NCBI GenBank assembly: GCA_023213395.1
Contig: CM041465.1
Location: 163,129,741-163,193,740 of the forward strand
Source of the DNA: Cycas panzhihuaensis
Lineage: Eukaryota > Cycadophyta
Length of the DNA stretch: 64,000 nucleotides
Direction of reading: 5' to 3'
Shown here: piece after piece, positions 21,590 to 33,514 of the stretch
Numbering within the stretch: the first letter of the stretch is position 1
How the letters are laid out: every line of letters starts with the position of its first letter
The notes under the pieces: model-generated
Databases searched by the model: none
Told to the model about the DNA's origin: nothing
What the model saw: the letters and a program-made list of their open reading frames with translations, nothing else
Translations under genes and position numbers: made by a program

Positions 21590-21922
21590 GTTTTAGTAAG
21601 GAATCTATTGCCTCACAAATATTGTTTCCATATGCATAATGCATGCATAATTACCAACACCTCTTTGTTGTATATGGACTTAAGTTCTTTATGTTTATTT
21701 AATGTTTGACTTTCATGTGTAATAAGATGTTGCTCTTGCATTAATACTATACCTCCACCTAATCCTGAGGCATCATATTTTGTTATAAAGATTTTTGTAA
21801 AGGCTAACAATACTAAGAATTAGAGGGTTGCCATAATTGACTTGAGATTTTCAAACATGCTTAGGATTCATCAGTCTAATTGAATTATTTACTCTTAAGT
21901 AATTTATTCAAAATAGATTAGA
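21590..21922 (-). pseudogene. Gypsy element H RT-associated RNase H
   Basis: An open piece at 21613-21810 reads ITKYDASGLGGGIVLMQEQHLITHESQTLN...YNKEVLVIMHALCIWKQYL, the gypsy RNase H-like domain; the catalytic Asp of YDAS is kept. Upstream to 21922, FENLKSIMATL-like sequence is readable across frame breaks. H's RT should come next but is cut off by gypsy G at 21923, and I could not find it elsewhere in the window. Confidence 0.88.
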
Positions 21923-22546
21923 TGTAATCCAAATTGAATTGAAAAGTAACAACTTAATCCAATTGAAATAACTCAAATTCAATATTACATAATATCTATA
22001 TTTTACATTTGAATTATTCTTATAAAAATTCATTTATTTACACATTATTAAGCATTTTCTTAACTGCTACAACATCCTTAGGATGGATAAAAGAGTTTTG
22101 GGCTCTTTCTTGACTACTGCGTCCTCTTTGAAATATTTTTTAGTAATCTTTGTGTGAGGATTTTTCCCTCTATTTAGTTGCAACTCACTTTTTGGGATGA
22201 GTAAGTTGGCAAGGATAAGTTCATGATCATTAGATCCCTTTTTTTTTTCTGTCAGTTACACCTAGTTACATTTAGTCATACTTAGTAATGCATTTTTTTT
22301 TTCATTTTTAAGAGTACAAAATTCTATTTTTTCACTTGTTGAGTATTAGAAACACTTATGAGACTCCATCCATAGGTATTTATACTCTTTTTTGAAGGGA
22401 AATAAGGATTTAAAAGGATCTGATTCAGATCAAAACTCCCTTCTATTTTAAGAGTTCATGGCCTCATGAACATCACAATTGCAAGTAAGAGAACTTGATT
22501 CTTCCCTTCTCCTTATTATACCATCTTGTTTTGCTGGGTAGTTATC
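21923..22546 (-). repeat. Element G putative 3' LTR
   Basis: The right edge is inferred from a TGATAACTACCC start on the element strand, preceded by a purine-rich stretch; it is uncertain by tens of bases. Inside, the element strand has GAGTATAAATACC at about 22375-22390, a good TATA-box candidate. Only 25 bp of the partner LTR survive, so the full length cannot be verified. Confidence 0.5.
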
Positions 22547-23930
22547 ATTTCTCTTTAATCCTAAAGGACTCAAATTTGCCTTTTTTGGTTATGGTTTGCT
22601 TCCTTTGAAGAATGTAATTAGTTTACAATGATTCTTCTTTCTCCACTCGTAACTCCTCTAGATTTGGCAAGAGAGGAACACCATCTTCCTCTTCATCTAA
22701 TATAGATGGCTCGAATATCTTTAAGTTCTCAACATTCATAATTGAATATATTTTTATAAATTCTGGTAATTTGAGTTGAAAAGCATTTTTTCCAATTTTC
22801 TTCAAGATTTTAAAAGGACCATAACGTATAGTCTTTAACTTTTTACCTTTATCCTATAATCTTTTCTTGGTGAGATGCAACCAAACTCAATCTCCTTCCT
22901 TGAAGGAATGACTGGTTCTATGCGTGTCATGCATTTATTTATATTTCTATTGAGATCTTTAAAGCCGCTCCTTAACTTGTTGATATATTTTTCTAATTCT
23001 TTCTAAGAATCTTTGTGCCTTCTTTTTTCCTTCTTCCTCCTTTCTATTTCTAGCAGCAAATTGGGCTAAAAATTCTAAATCAAATGGGTTTGAAGGAAGA
23101 AATCCCAAACATACCTTGAATGGTAACTTTTGAGTTGAGTTATGAATTACTCTATTGAAGGACAATTGTAGGTATGAGAGACTTTCATACTAAGTATTTA
23201 GATGCTTGCCATTGTATCCTCATAGTAGTTGCACTAATATCCTATTGACAACTTTAGTCTGGTTATCCATTCGAGGATGGAAAGCCATGCTCATCCTCAA
23301 CTTTGTATCCATCATCCTCCAAAAAGCTTGCTAAAAACAACTAAAAAATCTACTGTCTTGATTAGAAATGATAGAGTTGGGAAGTCCAAAATGTTTCTAA
23401 ACATACTAGAAAAATAATCTGGCTATGTTTTCTCCTGTATGTGTCTTCTTATAGGGAATCAACATCATTGTTTTACTAAATCGATTAACAACTATAAACA
23501 AATAATCCATACCATTTTTTATCTGTGGTAGTCTTATGGGGAAATCCATGGAGATACTCTCCTATGGTTGTGATTGAATGGGAAGTGGAGTGTATAATCC
23601 TAACTTCTTATTAGCCAGCTTTGATATGCTATACAATGTACATCCTTGTACCATTGTAGTCATGTTTTGTTACATATTAGGCTAATATCAACAATAGTTT
23701 TCCTACCCCAAAGTGTCCTGCTACTCGAGAGGTATGAGATTCTCTTACCGACTTCATTCTGTTTACTTGCTTTAAAATATAAAGCTTATTATGCTTAAAG
23801 AGTGAACCATTTCTTAGCTAAAAATCAACAACTATCTTTTCTTATGATAGCTACTCCAAGATGGGCTTCAATGCCTCATCTTCCATATATAAATTTGCAT
23901 ACTCATCATGGCAAAAAGGGTGAAATTGTA
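22547..23930 (-). pseudogene. Element G integrase (two catalytic residues lost)
   Basis: The element strand shows SRVAGHFGVGKT (23695-23735), an ISMDF...RLPQIKNGMDY-like block (about 23500-23560), SNQDSRFFS near 23350-23375 where the family has SDRD, and an NQTKVVNR block near 23235-23260 where it has GQTE. So the second Asp is Asn and the Glu is Lys. An open piece at 22959-23165 (HNSTQKLPFKVCLGFLPSNPFDLEF) and another at 22623-22805 (KIGKNAFQLKLPEFIKIYSIMNVENLK) are the C-terminal parts. Confidence 0.9.
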
Positions 23931-24059
23931 TAGCTATTAACAAGCTAGAAATATCTTATTATTGAGGAGATCTAGATAACAAGTTTGTACTTTTATTTAT
24001 TATGCCTTTCTTGTACTTGACTATGATGTAAAATTGTTATAATTAAGATATCTACTTCA

Positions 24060-24285
24060 TGTGCTTAGCCTACTACAATTTGGACTATGTCTGCAAGAAT
24101 TGTAAAGGCATGTGGTCAATGTGGATGACCACCTCTCTTCCTAATAAGTAAGGTCTCGAATGCTTAATTACTTGATGCAATGCATAAAGCTCCTTATCAT
24201 AAGCTAGGTAATTTATCACAGATTTATTAAAAGTCTCTAAATGATATATCACTGGTCTTCCCTCTTACTTCAACACTGTTCCCAT
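24060..24285 (-). pseudogene. Element G RNase H, C-terminal part
   Basis: The element strand reads TVLK, a stop, EGRPVIYHLETFN, NYLAYDKELYAL and LQFLQT, the typical RNase H-like domain of plant gypsy RTs. The N-terminal codons of the domain are at 39019-39060. The break point is exactly the CCCAT target duplication of copia D. Confidence 0.9.
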
Positions 24286-24591
24286 TGTTGGGTCAAGGAT
24301 TTAGTTGCCACACTCCACTATACTAAAGCAATGGCACATAATAAGAGCAAAATAAAGAGAATAAGATTGGGAGGCAAAATGAGAGGTGATAATTATGACT
24401 CTCCCTTTCTCATTTAGCCTTATACATTAGAGGATGTGTATTAGGGTTTTCAAAGGAGTTTCCTACCTAATGACATGATCCTAAAATTTCATTTAAATGT
24501 AAATGAAATTACATTTAACTATGTGACTTAGTTAACTTAAAGTCACCTTCATATAATTAATCTAATGACCTTAATATATTAACATCTATCA
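24286..24591 (-). repeat. Element D 3' LTR
   Basis: Plus-strand TGTTGGGTCAAGG to AACATCTATCA. Direct repeat of 31426-31727 plus 39015-39018. Confidence 0.93.
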
Positions 24592-24603
24592 ATCCCCCTC
24601 TTA
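24592..24603 (-). promoter_or_regulatory. Element D polypurine tract
   Basis: ATCCCCCTCTTA on the plus strand, so TAAGAGGGGGAT on the element strand, next to the 3' LTR. Confidence 0.88.
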
Positions 24604-25063
24604 ATGGTAAAAGATCATTATGATAAAATATATTTTATGAGGCCTTAATTTGAGCCTCATTATTATATTGACACTTTTGTGGGAAAATCCTCACAGGGAA
24701 TAAAAACCCACGAACTTTCTAAGATCTATAGCCCCTTAAATCAAAATGGCTAAGGTGATTCTTGACGTAGCCTAATAGCCAAGTAGCTTAAATGTGTAGC
24801 TTGATCTACGAAGTCTCCATATACAATGTGGTCATCCCCCATGCCCTTTTAGGTTTTCATAGGTTTTAATTTTTTAAGACTAGTACCACCCTTATCCTTC
24901 TATGCCCATAAGGAGTTTGCAGAAATAGGATAGAGTAGAGACTTATTCTTATTATTTTGTACCCATAAGAGATTTTGATAAATGGAATATAGTATGATGA
25001 TCACATTGTTATCTCCTTCAATCAGTCAGAGATGGAGGCTTGGAGGCTGAGCTACCTATAAAA
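24604..25063 (-). other. Element D 3' untranslated stretch
   Basis: Between the RNase H end and the polypurine tract. No motif is recognised on either strand. Confidence 0.5.
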
Positions 25064-25600
25064 CTATTCAAACTCCATCTTTTGTAGTAGTTTGGTGAAG
25101 ATATCATCCATTTGATTTATTATGGGGTGGTAATCTAGTTGAATTATGCTGTCATGAACTAGTTCGCAAATCCTCTGGACTTTCATACTTATGTATTTAG
25201 TATAATCATGAAATACAAGAATTTTTGCCAAGTAGATTGTTGATTGATTATCTACACGAAGGCTAGTAGGACTTGTTTTGGTGATATTCAATGTTTCAAA
25301 TAATTTCCTAAGCTATATCACCTCCTTGTTGGTCTTAGAAGTAGTATTGTATTTAACTTTGGTAGTTGAATCAGCAATTATCTTCTATCATCTAGATCTC
25401 CATGATATTGGTGTTGTTCTAAGAAACATTACATACCTAGACATACATCTCCCTATGTGTTTATCTTCAGCAAAGTTTGAGTCAGTGTATACATATAGTT
25501 TAAACTCTGAATTAGGTTCATACAATAGACCATATTTGACGGTCGTCTTAAGGTACCTCAACACTTATACCACTTCTTGCCAATGATTCTGCTTAGGATT
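25064..25600 (-). pseudogene. Element D copia RNase H
   Basis: An open piece at 25064-25291 reads RVDNQSTIYLAKILVFHDYTKYISMKVQRICELV and NQMDDIFTKLLQKMEFE, the end of the copia RNase H, with Asp of DNQS kept. Upstream parts (QYHGDLDDR, LLRPTRR-like) are readable only across stops. Confidence 0.88.
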
Positions 25601-26600
25601 TGTCATATAACGAGCAAGAATACTAATAGAGTGTGCAATATCAAGTCTTATATTAGTAGCATATATGAGACTGCCTACAAGTTTCATATAAAGTGTTGCA
25701 TCTATCTCTCAATCATCACAATCAACTGTCATTTTGATATTGGATTCTATTAGAGTGGCTATAGTTTGAGTATCTTCTAACTAAAACTTTGTTAGAAGAT
25801 CATTGATGTACTTTTCTTGAGAAAGAAAGATTTTGCCATCTTTTTGAGTGACTTCAATCCCCAAGTAGTATTTCTAAGGTTAAATTGTTTAAATATTTTA
25901 GCTAAGTCATGCTTTAGTTCACTGATTAGTTGTTCATTGTTCCCCATTATAAGCATATCATCCATAAAGATTAAGAGATATGTGACTTTATCTTTTCAAC
26001 ATTTGATGAACAATGTTGCATCAATATCTTGGTAATCAGAAACTTCATATCCAAGTTACCTAATTTTTTCTGACAACTTGGTGAATCAAGTATGAGGGGC
26101 TTGTTTAATGCTATATAAGGACTTTTTAAGCCTACACACCTTATGGTCTAGACTAACAATTTCAAATCCTTAGGCTAAGCCATGTAGATTTCTATTTCAA
26201 GATCGCCATTGAGAAATACGATTTTTACATCGAGTTGGTGAATCTTCCAACCCTGTTGAGCTGCCAAGGCCATAAGAGTTCTGATTGTGGGCCACTTAGT
26301 TGTAGGTGCAAAGACTTGAGTGTAGTCAGTGCCTTCCCTTCATGTGAATACCTTTACTACCAACCTTGCCTTATGTTTTTTAAGGGTGCCATCTGATCTG
26401 TATTTATTTTTATACATCCATTTGTTTTGAACTATCTTTCTTCTAAGTGGTAGGTTGACAAGCTCCCATGTACCATTTTTTATAAGAGATTGATACTCTT
26501 CATTTATGGCATTCCTCCAAGTTATGTATTTTATAGCTTCTTGGTACGAGAGGGGCTCTTCATTGAGAGCAAGATGCAATTCTGTTGGTTCTAACTCAAT
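25601..26600 (-). pseudogene. Element D copia reverse transcriptase
   Basis: An open N-terminal piece at 26340-26579 carries SYQEAIKYITWRNAINEEYQSLIKNGTWELV and HKARLVVKVFT. Then follow YTQVFAPTTKWPTIRTLMALAAQQGWKIHQLDVKIVFLNGDLE across a stop, and the active site ISLIFMDDMLIMGNN near 25940-25985. The first active-site residue is Phe instead of Tyr; both Asp are kept. Stops and frame breaks are many. Confidence 0.9.
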
Positions 26601-28150
26601 GAAAAGTGATTTCTGTATCTTAACTTTATAGGCACTTTGAGTGCTAATTTTGCCTACCTCATTAGGTCGTATATCCTTATTTAGCTGGAGAGCTTCACAA
26701 GGACCTTAAGTTGGGAATGAGGTCTTCATTTCTCTAACTACATGGACTTCATTTGGATCCTAAAAAGGATCATTTTTCATATTTGTTAAGGAGGATATTG
26801 ATACATCTAGGGAGCATGGTCCATCTGCCACTACTTTACCTTTGTCAACTCTACTATTCTCGAATGGTGGTGCATGATGTGCACTCATTAGTTCAGAGTC
26901 GTAACTACTATCCTCTATGGATCTATTGTCAGATTCCAATAGTTTGAGTAACTCTTGAGTGTCTCCCCCCCTGAATTTTAGAATCTGTACATCATATTGA
27001 GTAGTATTATAATAATGGCAGTTTAGTATTTTGGAGTCTAATTGTAATAATTGATCCTCTATTTCAGTAAACACCACATCCTTGGTGATGATAATCTTCC
27101 ATTATGAAGGTATAAAGACCTTGTACCATTTCTTATCCATAGGGTATCTAATAAAAATGCCTTTAGTTGCCCTGGGCTGGAGTTTGTTTCTATCTCTATC
27201 CAATATATGGGCATAATATATTGAGCCAAATATTTTGAAGTCATAGGCAGTGGGGGCCTATCTAGTCCACTGTTCATTAAGAGAAGTTTCTCCTTTAGAT
27301 GGGCTGACAACATTCATACAATAAACAACTATCCAAATTACTTTTGTCCATAGGTAAGCAGGTGCATTTTTATAAACTAGCATAGGTCAAGCCATATTCA
27401 TAATAGACTTATTCATGCACTCGACAACTCTATTCTGTTGGGGGGTGCCTGCTATTATAGTGTGATGCTTGATATCGTTGTCTCATAGATAGGTTTCAAA
27501 CTCAGTAGAGGTATATTCTTTACTATTATCTGTTTAGAGACACTTAATTTGATAACTTGACTCATTTTTAGTGCGAGTTTTAAAAGCTTTAAAGACACCA
27601 AATGCCTCATCTTTCCTAGTTAGAAAAGCCACGTACACTTTCCTAGTAAAATCATCAATGAAGGATATATAATATAACTTCTGTTTCAATGATGGAATGA
27701 GCATTAGTCTACATAGATCAGAGTGTACTAATTGAAGAGGATGACTCGATTTCCATTGACTATCAATAAAGGGCTATCTATGAGATTTGGCTATGATACA
27801 TACTTCATATTTAGAGGGCTTGGAGGAGAACTTGGGCAGGCTTCAAAGGGTATGACAAAGATCTCTAAGTTGATTGATATGAACATGGCTCATGTGAGCA
27901 TGCTAAAAGCTTCTAGGGATAACTTAGGGTATGTCAAAGTGGTAATAAAAGTAAACTCTTTATCAACAGAAGGGCTTTAAGCACAATTAGCTTCAAAAAA
28001 TGGGAAGTCATTCAACTTAAATAATTTGCCAGTAAGTTTTCCAGTCAAGACCACTTAATTTGTTGGAGGGTTAATGACCTGGAGAGTTTGGTAATTTATA
28101 GTAACACTAAGATCGAATTCATAAGAGACGAGTGTGGATAAGGAGAGTAG
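26601..28150 (-). pseudogene. Element D integrase and linker
   Basis: The core is readable in pieces: an LVHSDLCR-like start near 27715, YISFIDDFTRKVYVAFLTRKDEAFGVF near 27595-27670, TDNSKEYTSTEFETYL near 27490-27535, and GTPQQNRVVECMNKS near 27415-27455. The catalytic Glu after VV is present, unlike in elements A, G and H. The C-terminal part at 27059-27313 is open. The linker toward RT (26601-27058) has an open acidic piece at 26760-27077. Confidence 0.87.
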
Positions 28151-28153
28151 GTT

Positions 28154-28408
28154 TTATTTTATATTATGAATATATAGGACATCAAGTAATGTAAAGTCTC
28201 TCAAGCCTAGGAGTTTCAAGCATATGTTTTCAATACCTTCAATTAGTTGTTGGGATTTATTAGCCATATGAATGACACCATATATATTAGAATCAAAAGT
28301 TTGATATAGTTCCTGATTGCAGGTCATATGTTGTGTTGTTCCTTTATCCATGATCCATAAGGAGGTGTTTGAAGTTATGTTATTTATAACTCTAAGAGGG
28401 GTTTGCAT
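28154..28408 (-). pseudogene. Element D protease (active-site Ser replaced)
   Basis: LWIMDKGTTQHMTCN corresponds to W-I-I-D-S-G-A-T-H-H-M-T in active copia proteases. The Asp is kept but DSG has become DKG. The frame is open over 85 codons to LLDVLYIHNIK, a typical copia protease end. Confidence 0.88.
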
Positions 28409-28429
28409 TAGTGATTCAAAATCACAAGT

Positions 28430-29392
28430 GGCATAGCCACAATGAGCTTCAAAATACCTCTTAGTTTGATCAATAGTTCTTTCCTCAAGTCTTTGAATGT
28501 GTGCTTGAGTAAAACCTGTACCACCAAATTGTTCTTCACATATTTCATTAACATTATGAGCCTTGTATTTCTATTGAAACTTAGGTAACTTGTATGCAGG
28601 TATACGACAATCTTTTGTAAGGTGTTCTTTTCTATTGTACCTTTTACACATGATAATCTAATTTCTAGTTCCTAAAGTATTGGTTTAGCTTGACTATTTT
28701 GCATTAAAAGGTGGCACTTGGCCTTAAGACTGTCTAGGCTATTGTTGTTGAGGGTTTTATTGACCTTGTGGATGATTTCCTCTACCTCATTCTTTACCTC
28801 TTGCTCGGTTATTTCCTCTACCACGAGAGAGACCTTGATTCTTTGAGAAGTATACTTCTTCTTCCACATCAAAAGCTGCATCCAAAAGAGGATCTAAAGT
28901 TGCAAAATTAGTATCAAAGGTCTTATTAAATTCTATAACCTTCTTTGTAAGAGCTTTAAAGTTAAATGTCTTTAATGTTCCACTTCATTGAAGACTCCCA
29001 AGAAAGTTCTTATAATCAGGTACATGTAGATATGACAATATGAAGAATGCCCATATAATACATTAGGTTTTAAAATATTTGCCTATTGCTTGTTTGATTG
29101 GTCGAAGGAGGTTGATTATTTCATATGCACATCCCTTCTGCATCTTCATCTTATTCATCGTTAAGACTAGATGAACAAATTCAAGGTCAGACTTTGCATC
29201 AAAATTCTTTTTAAGAACCTTAAGGACTTTTTAGGTTATATCATGTTGTTCTTCATTTATTAGATTGTGTAGGGAGTGATAAGTCACCAATAGAATACTT
29301 GCATAAATATTCTCATCATCGGTCTTCTATTGTAATTTAGTTGCAAGATTTGTTGGAGCTACAAGTAGCATTTCTCTAGATGTAGGTGCCAT
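28430..29392 (-). pseudogene. Element D gag
   Basis: A start at 29392 (MAPTSREMLLVAPTNLATKLQ) and then a capsid with stops: QKGCAYEIINLLRPIKQAIGKYF, FNFKALTKKVIEFNKTFDTNFATLDPLLDAAFD, an Arg/Gly-rich piece near 28790-28830, and a decayed zinc knuckle (CKRYNRKEHLTKDC, second Cys now Tyr) near 28605-28650. This gag is distinct from those of A and C. Confidence 0.8.
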
Positions 29393-31411
29393 TACTATCA
29401 AAGGAATGACGTGTAAGCTATAGATGGGCTCTCCAAAGGCCCTCATACTTAGCAACATTCTTGAATCCAGTATATCATAGATCCTAATTATCTATCCTTT
29501 TTAAGATGTAGTTTATATTCTACTTAAATGGAGAAGATATGGTGAAGATAACGAAGTAAAAGAGATAGTAAAGAAATAGTAATTAAAAATACCACTGAAA
29601 TGTGTGGCTAATATACCTGGCACAGTAGGGAAAAATATGATTAAGTATCAAGCAATGGTGATAGGCCACCGACACTTATGGCAAATACTCCTAACGCAAT
29701 AGGGTTTGATGATGTGTACAAATAGTAATATAAGGATCACAAAGATAAATGATATATCATGTGATTATAAAATCAAGATTACGTGCATGTAGAAGCCATC
29801 GTGTGGGTACACATAACTAAAAAACCAAGTCTGATGTAGGATGTGTGAACAAACCTAAGCCTCTATCTTAAATATGAAGTAGTTAAGGTGTTAATACTTA
29901 ATGGGGCTTCTGGTATACGCATTAGGGCCTTCACTTATGATACCCGCACCTACGCTTAGTGATGAAATCTAAGTCACAATAGAGCCTAGGTATTCCCAGT
30001 CCTTACCTAGTTCACTAGTGAGTAGCTAGATACCTCCTCCAAAGAGTCAAATGGTACGTGTGTATCCTATGGCTATGATGGATATTAGACCAGGTATATT
30101 TTAATCTTGATTAAAGTTTTTACTTTTCTGAGGTGGTTATCAGGATTATCCCTGATTGGAGGTCGTAAGTATGGCTAACCCATCCCTTCACCATTATTTC
30201 AATTAAAACCATACCCAGTATGAAACTTATACCTCCCTTATAACCCAGGCTTTGACCAATTGTAGTATATTTCAACCAAGGCAAGTATGCATATAAGCAA
30301 AAAACTAGCAGTATTAGTTGTATAGATGAGATTTCTTTTAGGAAATAATGCAAGTTATTTATGAATAACTTGAATTGAACTAAAATGGAAAGATAGCAAA
30401 TGTACTTGCTTGCTTTGTTGTTATTGCTGCTTTATATGTTACTTTACACTATGTGTGGAAATAAAAAGAGCATGCTAGATTTAGTAGAGAAACTAGATGT
30501 TGCTTTCAATCTAAGGTTTTCCTTGCTTTAGTATAATGCTTCTAAATATATTTTAAGAAATTTCAATACAAAAGCCACAAAGGGCCAAAATGCAGATTAA
30601 CTTGCCACTAAAAAGTTAATTTTTGTAAATCTAGATGCATGCTATTTTACCTTATTTTATGATTTTTTTTCTACAAAATTTATAAATAAAAATAAATAGA
30701 CAAAATTTTCTAAAAATTACAAATATGGAGGCCTAAATGATGGAATTTGAATGTATGACAGAAGAAAAAAGTATTCAGAATATTATTTTTGATAAGATAG
30801 TGAAGTCAGATTTCTAAAAAGACATAAAAAAGTTTTGCCTGAAAAAAGCACAAAAGTAGAATCTTACTAGATTTAAAGTCTCATAATCCAAACTTTAGTA
30901 TGTCAAAAGCTTCATCTTGATATGAACATCAACTTTTCCTTCTACATCGTCTTAAAAAATGGCAACAAAACTACTCAAAACACCCTTGCAACATTTTTTA
31001 TGGGGTCGAGTAGGCAAATTTAGCATCCGTCAGAAAACTGCAAAGATCCTATTAACTAGTGGATAAAATTTGATGAGATTTATCTCAAAGTGCTCCAAAT
31101 AACTAGATCCCCTTGGCAAGGTAACCCTACATATTAAATTTTATCAAAATATGAGATGGTCAAATTTGTCATAAAATTTTAGGCCTTCAATGCTTCTAGG
31201 GTTGTTTTAGCAACTAAATAGCTTAAAAAATCAGTCCTTTTCACCTCTAGAATTCTACAAATAGAAAATGTAATAACATACAAAATAATATAATTTTAAG
31301 CTCTATAATACAAAATAAAGTTCTTAAATAAACTCTTAACCTTACATGAATTATGAGTGAAATGCATTAATAGCTTCGTGCAAGCTTAGTGGGAAAATGT
31401 AGTCAACAATG
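29393..31411 (-). other. Element D long leader
   Basis: About 2 kb between the gag start and the primer site. AT-rich; no coding motif is recognised on either strand, although a 77-codon open frame exists at 30120-30353. A leader this long is unusual for copia but fits the element boundaries. Confidence 0.55.
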
Positions 31412-31423
31412 GCTCTGATACTA
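31412..31423 (-). promoter_or_regulatory. Element D primer-binding site
   Basis: GCTCTGATACTA on the plus strand, so TAGTATCAGAGC on the element strand, two bases from the 5' LTR. One mismatch to the tRNA-iMet site, shared with the E family. Confidence 0.88.
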
Positions 31424-31425
31424 AT

Positions 31426-31727
31426 TGTTGGGTGAAGGATCTAGTTGCCACACTCTACTACACTAATGTAATAGCACATAATAAGAGTAAAATGAAGAGA
31501 ATAAAATTGAGAACAAAAATAAGAGGTGAGAATTATGACTCTCCCTTTCACATTTAACCTTATATATTAGAGGATGCGCATTAGGGTTTCCAAAGGAGTT
31601 TCCTGCATAATGATATAATCATAAAATTACACTTAAATATAAATGAAATTATATTTAACTATGTGACTTAGCTAATCTAAAGTCACCTTTATATAATTAA
31701 TCTAATGACCTTGATGCATTAACATCC
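31426..31727 (-). repeat. Element D 5' LTR (main part, split by E)
   Basis: Matches 24286-24591. Its last four bases lie at 39015-39018, after element E and one CATCC copy. Confidence 0.92.
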
Positions 31728-32131
31728 TGAAGGAAAAATAATCATGGAGAATAGGGCAGGACATGAAAGAGATAATCATAAATCAATACATCATTATTGC
31801 ATAGTAGCATGAACATATAAAACTTGTATATTCAATCCATCGTTGTAGAAGAACATTACAAATTTCAATATTGTAGGTGGTATCTAAAGACACTAGGGTT
31901 ACATACCCCTCAAAATATATTGTTTGGGGGAGGAGGGAAATTCCTCAACCCCTAAAATTTAAATAATAATAAAATAATATAAACTTACTCAAAATAAACT
32001 TAACTCAAATAAACTAAACTTACCTTATACTTACCTACATATGTGAGCACCCACATATATAAATTGAAGAGTGTGAGGTGTGCACTCCTAGTTGGAAGGT
32101 GAGAGTGGGGTGATGAGTATTAACCCCAACA
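31728..32131 (-). repeat. Element E 3' LTR
   Basis: Plus-strand TGAAGGAAAAATAATCATGG to TTAACCCCAACA. Direct repeat of 38604-39009 and inverted relative to 62445-62823. Confidence 0.94.
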
Positions 32132-32143
32132 TTCTCCCCCTCA
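32132..32143 (-). promoter_or_regulatory. Element E polypurine tract
   Basis: TTCTCCCCCTCA on the plus strand, so TGAGGGGGAGAA on the element strand, next to the 3' LTR. Confidence 0.9.
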
Positions 32144-32211
32144 ATAGTCATCACGAACAATGTCTTCTGTTTAAACTTATAGAATTTGTACTTGAAAAAA
32201 ACTTTGAAGAT

Positions 32212-32795
32212 TTATCTTTTAGGTTGATCATTATCAACTATTCTTACCCTTTTAACAACATGTGTCCTTATACCATTGAGTGGCACAAAAAAACTGCAAG
32301 TAAATGAAGTTTGATTCAAAGGTGGATGCATGGCTGTAACTTTGACTTTGTCAACTAGAACATTAAGAAAACTTTGAACTTGAACTTTGTCTTTTGAAAA
32401 TTTTATATTATGAACAACTATCAAATCATCATAACTCTCCTTTATCATATCATAAGATTCATTCTCCCCCTCAAATCGAGGATCAGGTTCTTGTGTAACA
32501 AGATGATCATGTATTTGATTTGTATCTTGGTTTTTTCATTATAATCTACTTGTTCTAGCACCTGTCTCACATGCTCAACAAAATTAATATCAAATACATT
32601 GAGGGTATCTCCTCTATAAGTAGAAATCAAAACATCCCATACAGATTTAGAAGTTGTTAATTCACAAACTTAAAAAAAGACATCATCATTTATAGTGCAA
32701 AATATTAAAGCTAATGCTTCATTATCCTTTTTAATGTTTTCTTTAATACTAAAATCACATTCGTGTTATAAATATTTCTAAAGATTATGTGTAAT
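32212..32795 (-). pseudogene. Element E gag, downstream part
   Basis: After LINE-3 the gag continues: HECDFSIKENIKKDNEALALIFCTINDDVFF, a stop, TSKSVWDVLISTYRGDTLNVFDI, then MIKESYDDLIVVHNIKF and a charged tail that ends at 32212. The first part matches the UBN2-type copia capsid (KALALI...NDDVF...TSK..WD.L...Y.G). No zinc knuckle or protease follows, only the polypurine tract. The open pieces are 32445-32630 and 32212-32448. Confidence 0.8.
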
Positions 32796-32811
32796 AAAAT
32801 AATCTTGCATT
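32796..32811 (+). repeat. LINE-3 left target duplication
   Basis: AAAATAATCTTGCATT, repeated exactly at 34130-34145. Confidence 0.92.
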
Positions 32812-32829
32812 AGGCATCTTCAAGATCAA

Positions 32830-33060
32830 AAGTTTGCTCGGTAAGTGCTACATTCCCCGTCTCCCTACTGCGGACTCGATCGTGTGGCCACTGAGCCCGT
32901 CTGGGGTCTACTCTGTAAAGCAAGGGTATCTCTACTTGTGTCGAGCAAGGGGGGACGAGAGAAACCCTATCTTGGAGGGGGTTTGGAAGCTCCCTATCAT
33001 CCCAAAGATTGCTGTCTTTTGGTGGACCTGCTTGAGAAATAAAATTCTTACAAAGTGATA
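32830..33060 (+). pseudogene. LINE-3 zinc-binding RT tail
   Basis: The open frame at 32834-33058 reads ADSIVWPLSPSGVYSVKQGYLYL and VWKLPIIPKIAVFWWTCLRNKILT, the classic zf-RVT block of plant LINEs. Stops follow at 33059. Confidence 0.92.
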
Positions 33061-33514
33061 ACCTAAAAGAAGGGGTTTACACTGCAAACAGATGTACTTT
33101 ATGTTACCTTGAGGAGGAGTCTATGGACCACATCTTTCCGGGAGTGTTCTTACACGAGGGAGGTTTGGGTATGTTCTTTGGGAAGCTTGAAGTAAACCGG
33201 ATATTCTCGGAAAAGATAAGGGATTCTTGGTTGGCTCGAGAAGTCCTTTCGTGAGTAGGACGTTGTGTTGCATATGGGTTAGTGCTATGCCGATTCTTGC
33301 CTGGAACATATGGAAAGAGAGGAACCGTAGAATCTTCCGCATAAAAGCGGATGGACCGGATCTCTATATATTATAGAATTTGTGAAATTAGAGAGAATGT
33401 TAGGCGTGAAAGAGAAGCCCCGCTGGGTCGAGAGAAGGATTTTGAGCAAGTGGGATATTGCTCCTACCTTCGGGGTGGAAAGGAATAAAGACGTTAAATG
33501 GCTGCCGCCTGAGG

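Larger units (their letters stand above)
21923..24285 (-). mobile_element. Gypsy element G, 3' segment
   Basis: Holds the RNase H end, integrase and 3' LTR of a minus-strand gypsy element. The left boundary is TG at 21923; the first 27 bases resemble 41896-41920, the stub of the other LTR. The element resumes at 39019 beyond copia D. The RNase H codons join in frame across that gap (TLGYSMG/TVLK), which confirms the two segments are one element. Confidence 0.88.
24286..31727 (-). mobile_element. Copia element D, inserted in gypsy G
   Basis: Minus-strand copia element with 306-bp LTRs and target duplication CCCAT at 24281-24285. The matching CCCAT is at 39019-39023 because D's 5' LTR is itself split by element E. 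The last four LTR bases (ATCA) are at 39015-39018. Removing E restores a 306-bp LTR equal in length to its partner. The LTRs differ at roughly one site in eight by eye, so D is old. All copia domains are present but broken. Confidence 0.94.
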